This document shows positions 12,411 to 14,653 of a stretch of DNA of 14,653 bases, in pieces. The DNA comes from JBBRLG01 sp038231495 (lineage in GTDB: Bacteria > Planctomycetota > Planctomycetia > Gemmatales > Gemmataceae): contig JBBRLG010000114.1 of the NCBI GenBank assembly GCA_038231495.1, forward strand, positions 1-14,653, in the 5' to 3' direction. The notes under the pieces were generated by a model. The model made no database searches. It was given only the letters and a program-made list of their open reading frames with translations, and was not told the origin of the DNA. Every line of letters starts with the position of its first letter. The first letter of the stretch is position 1. The position numbers and the translations under genes were made by a program.

Positions 12411-13136
12411 ATGAAGCGGTTGCTGGCCCTGGGCCTGACGTTTGGTTTGGCGCTGTGCGCCGTGCAAGTCGTGGCGGCGGCGCCCGCGCCGACCGACAAG
12501 GAAAAGACCAAGGAGGCGCTGGCAGCGCTTCAAGAGTTCATCGGCGACTGGAAGGGCAACGGCGGCCCCGACAAGCTCAAGCCCGCCGCCAACGACCCGA
12601 TCTGGACCGAAAACCTCAAGTGGACCTGGCGCTTCAAGGGCGACGACGTGTCGATCGCCTTCGAGGTCAAGGACGGCAAGGTCTTCAAGACCGGCGAGGT
12701 CCGTTACCTGCTCGACAAGAAAAAATACCAGCTGACGGCGGTGGACAAGGACGACAAGAAGCTCGTCTACGACGGCGATTTCAACAGCGACAAGGGCATC
12801 CTGACCCTGGAGCGCACCGACGCCGACACGAAGGAGACGCAGCGCATCGAGATGAACACGGCAGCCGAAGGCATCCGGCTCATCTACCGTGTCTCGCACA
12901 AGAAGGACGGCACGACGGTTTACGTCAAGGATTATTTGGTGCAGGCGACGAAAGAAGGCCAGAGCCTCGGCGCCAAGGAAAAGAAGGTGGAGTGCGTCGT
13001 CAGCGGCGGCCTGGGCACGATCCCGGTGTCGTTCAAGGGCGAGACGTTCTACGTCTGCTGCTCCGGCTGCAAGGACGCCTTCAACGAAAGCCCGGAAAAG
13101 TTCATCGCCGAGTTCAAGGCGAAGAAGAAGAAATGA
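12411..13136 (+). CDS. Secreted protein with C-terminal YHS/TRASH-like metal-binding motif
   Basis: The product is 241 aa with a signal peptide (MKRLLALGLTFGLALCAVQVVAAA). Residues ~32-180 form a beta-rich domain (EFIGDWKGNGG, WTENLKWTWRFKGDDVSIAFEV, LVYDGDFNSDKGILTLERTD) resembling calycin/lipocalin-like secreted domains of Planctomycetes. The assignment is not firm. Residues ~192-237 look like a YHS/TRASH domain: Cys195, then FKGETFYVCCSGCKDAFNESPEKFIAEF with Cys216, Cys217 and Cys220. In that family these cysteines bind metal ions such as copper. The C-terminus ends in a run of lysines. GAGG lies 4 nt before the ATG. The gene is flanked on both sides by palindromic repeats and converges on the FKBP gene. 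A periplasmic metal-sensing or metal-holding role is inference. Confidence 0.82.
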   Translation: MKRLLALGLTFGLALCAVQVVAAAPAPTDKEKTKEALAALQEFIGDWKGNGGPDKLKPAANDPIWTENLKWTWRFKGDDVSIAFEVKDGKVFKTGEVRYLLDKKKYQLTAVDKDDKKLVYDGDFNSDKGILTLERTDADTKETQRIEMNTAAEGIRLIYRVSHKKDGTTVYVKDYLVQATKEGQSLGAKEKKVECVVSGGLGTIPVSFKGETFYVCCSGCKDAFNESPEKFIAEFKAKKKK

Positions 13137-13140
13137 ATTG

Positions 13141-13191
13141 ATTGCCGCTGGCGGCTTTGCGGGAAGTAACCGCAAAGCCGCCAGCGGCAAT
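13141..13191. repeat. Perfect 22-bp palindrome between convergent genes (GCCGC-core family, copy 3)
   Basis: The arms 13141-13162 and 13170-13191 pair without mismatch around a 7-nt loop (GAAGTAA). The core is GCCGCTGGCGGCTTTGC. It lies 4 nt after the YHS gene stop and 5 nt before the FKBP gene stop, so it could end transcripts from both sides. There is no long T-run. Confidence 0.9.
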
Positions 13192-13196
13192 GAAAA

Positions 13197-13640
13197 CTAT
13201 TTGACCTTGAGCAACTCGACCTCGAAGGTGAGTTCAGCCTTTTCCGGAATGGGGCCCCGGCCTTTTTCGCCGTAAGCCAGCTCGAACGGGATGATGAGCT
13301 TCCGCTTGCCGCCCACCTTCATACCCGCCACGCCTTCGTCCCAGCCCTTGATGACGTCGCCGGCCCCGACCTTGAAGGTGAACGGCTCCTTGCGATCGAC
13401 GCTGCTGTCGAATTTCTTGCCGTCCTTCAGCCAGCCGGTGTAGTGAACCTCGACCGTGTCGCCCTTCTTGGCCTCGGTGCCGTCGCCGACTTTTTGGTCG
13501 ACGTACTGCAAGCCCGATGGCGTCTTGATGACCTTTTCCTCCGGCTTGTCCTTGTCCGGGGCGCTCGACTGGACGTTCGAGGCCTGAAAAACGGCGACTG
13601 CCGCCACGGCTACGATTGCTACCCACAAGAATTTCCGCAT
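13197..13640 (-). CDS. FKBP-type peptidyl-prolyl cis-trans isomerase, exported
   Basis: The product is 147 aa. One N-terminal hydrophobic segment (MRKFLWVAIVAVAAVAVFQA) serves as signal peptide or anchor and places the enzyme in the periplasm. A charged linker (~28-38) precedes a single FKBP domain (~40-147): TPSGLQYVDQKVGDG, GDTVEVHYTGWLKDGKKFDSS, PFTFKVGAGDVIKGWDEGVAGMKVGGKRKLIIPFELAYGEKG and LTFEVELLKVK. Pocket residues match FKBP12: Tyr67, Phe77, Asp78, Val96-Ile97, Trp100, Tyr123, Phe139. It speeds proline isomerisation during folding of exported proteins. AGGA lies about 9 nt before the ATG. It lies downstream of the TauE gene on the same strand (93-nt gap), so it may or may not have its own promoter. 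Confidence 0.95.
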   Translation of the reverse strand: MRKFLWVAIVAVAAVAVFQASNVQSSAPDKDKPEEKVIKTPSGLQYVDQKVGDGTEAKKGDTVEVHYTGWLKDGKKFDSSVDRKEPFTFKVGAGDVIKGWDEGVAGMKVGGKRKLIIPFELAYGEKGRGPIPEKAELTFEVELLKVK

Positions 13641-13733
13641 GGTGCTCGTCCTTTCCTTCTACGCTAGAACTGGGAAACGATACTCCGATCCTGCTGTTTG
13701 TGATACGAAGTCGGCGCGACGAATGGGAGGGGT

Positions 13734-14534
13734 TCACCCGGCGTCGGCGGGGCCGAAAAAGCCGGCGTGTTTCGCAAAGTAATATGCGGCCAACCCCAGG
13801 CCGACGACGATCACGACCGCGCGCACCAGCCACCGCGGCAGCAGTCGGCCGACACTCGACCCGCAATAGCCCCCGGCAATCGCGGCCGCCATCATCGGCA
13901 GGGCGAAGTGGTACACCACCTGGTTCTCGGCAACGAAGACGACCACCGAAATGCCGTTGATGCAACACGCCAGCACGTTTTTGACTGCGTTCATGCGATT
14001 GAGGCTGCCGACGCCCATGAGGCCGAGCGACGCCAGCATGAGGATGCCGATGCCCGCCCCGAAATAGCCGCCGTAGACGCCGATGAAAAATTGAAAGACG
14101 ACGAGCAACGCCCGCAACCACAACGGTGCCGGGCGTTCGGATTCCGGCGGCTGGAGCAAACGCTTGAGGTACGGCTGCCCGGCAAACAACATCGCGGCGA
14201 GCAGTAACAACCAGGGCACGATCAGCTCGAAATACTTGGGGTCCAACCGCGTCAGGAGGAGTGCCCCGGCAAGGCCGCCGCCGAGGCTCGGACCGACCAG
14301 CAATAATAGCCAGGAGCGGGTGCCCTCCAGATCGCGGCGAAAGCCCCAGACGCCGGCCATCGAGCCGGGCACCAGGGCGACGGTACTGGTTTCGTTCGCC
14401 ACCTGGGACGAAACGCCGGCATGCAGCAGCATGGGGAACGTAAGCAACGTGCCGCCGCCGGCGATGGAGTTGACCACGCCGGCGGCGAAGGCGGACAGGC
14501 AAAGGAGTAAGTAGGGCAGCAATGGGTCGAACAT
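13734..14534 (-). CDS. Sulfite exporter TauE/SafE family permease
   Basis: The product is 266 aa and almost entirely hydrophobic, with about seven to eight membrane helices. TauE/SafE (DUF81) signatures occur in each half: AAGVVNSIAGGGTLLTFPMLLHAG (~17-40, with NEtST at 47-51) and GVYGGYFGAGIGILMLASL (~152-170) followed by NRMNAVKNVLACCINGIS. The two halves form the inverted-repeat fold of the family. Members move sulfite, sulfoacetate and other organosulfur anions across the inner membrane. The substrate here cannot be told from sequence. I chose ATG 14534 because it begins directly with the first helix; the open frame to 14609 would add a proline/arginine-rich stretch encoded by the G/C-run repeats. 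It lies upstream of the FKBP gene on the same strand. Confidence 0.92.
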   Translation of the reverse strand: MFDPLLPYLLLCLSAFAAGVVNSIAGGGTLLTFPMLLHAGVSSQVANETSTVALVPGSMAGVWGFRRDLEGTRSWLLLLVGPSLGGGLAGALLLTRLDPKYFELIVPWLLLLAAMLFAGQPYLKRLLQPPESERPAPLWLRALLVVFQFFIGVYGGYFGAGIGILMLASLGLMGVGSLNRMNAVKNVLACCINGISVVVFVAENQVVYHFALPMMAAAIAGGYCGSSVGRLLPRWLVRAVVIVVGLGLAAYYFAKHAGFFGPADAG

Positions 14535-14560
14535 GCCTATTTCCAGCAACCGTTCACCGG

Positions 14561-14647
14561 CATCAACTTCCCCCCTTGCTAAGGGAGGGGGTCGGGGGGC
14601 AAGCATCAACTCCCCCCCCTTACGACGGGGGGGTAGGGGGGGTTAAG
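14561..14647. repeat. Two tandem copies of a C-run/G-run element
   Basis: Copy 1 (14561-14603) and copy 2 (14604-14647) both begin CATCAACT, continue into a C-run of six to eight, then a short spacer (TTGCTAA or TTACGAC), then two G-runs, and end in AAG. Each can fold as a C-run/G-run hairpin. It lies 26 nt upstream of the TauE start, in its probable leader or promoter region. It may continue past the window edge. Confidence 0.75.
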
Positions 14648-14653
14648 CACGCT

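Noticed and set aside
7536..13191. CRISPR-like array from the recurring palindromes
   Set aside because: The copies are kilobases apart, separated by whole genes, and not regularly spaced.

Overview
The window looks like chromosomal DNA from a planctomycete, most likely of the Gemmata group (inference). The grounds are high GC with strongly GC-biased third positions, an adjacent DUF1549/DUF1553 + DUF1501 gene pair typical of Planctomycetes, a large eukaryotic-like Ser/Thr kinase, and intergenic gaps holding palindromic repeats. I see no tRNA, rRNA, CRISPR array, intact transposase or phage gene. The content is mostly housekeeping or lineage-typical rather than a defence or mobile island.

Layout. 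(1) 1-716 is the 3' part of a groEL. It converges on a BON-domain lipoprotein gene (803-1219, minus), with a 35-bp hairpin element between them. (2) 1488-3980 is a plus-strand cluster: a YacP/Rae1-like NYN-domain protein, a YihX-like HAD phosphatase and glyA (serine hydroxymethyltransferase). HAD and glyA overlap by ATGA. (3) 4076-4673 holds a DUF6941-like protein and an overlapping 59-codon small ORF, closed by a strong intrinsic terminator at 4701-4733. (4) 4674-5049 has no gene but carries a 25-bp tandem direct repeat. (5) 5050-7530 encodes an unusual protein with an active-looking Ser/Thr kinase domain, a degenerate second kinase domain, an uncharacterised domain and a C-terminal PilZ domain with intact c-di-GMP-binding motifs. 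(6) 7700-12325 holds a membrane M48 metalloprotease, a compact secreted DUF1549/DUF1553 protein and a Tat-exported DUF1501 protein, closely spaced. (7) 12411-13136 is a secreted protein with a C-terminal YHS/TRASH-type cysteine motif. (8) On the minus strand are an FKBP-type prolyl isomerase (13197-13640) and a TauE/SafE-family permease (13734-14534). The window ends in G/C-run repeats.

How they fit together. Several products act in the envelope or periplasm (BON lipoprotein, M48 protease, DUF1549/DUF1501 pair, YHS protein, FKBP, TauE). The kinase-pseudokinase-PilZ protein is the most distinctive gene and could link c-di-GMP to phosphorylation signalling. Three intergenic gaps (7536-7623, 12338-12387, 13141-13191) carry related palindromes built on a GCCGC(T/G)GCGGC core, which suggests a dispersed REP/MITE-like family. 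I did not find a clear multi-gene undescribed system. The best candidates for novelty are the kinase architecture, the small overlapping ORF at 4494-4673 and the repeat families.
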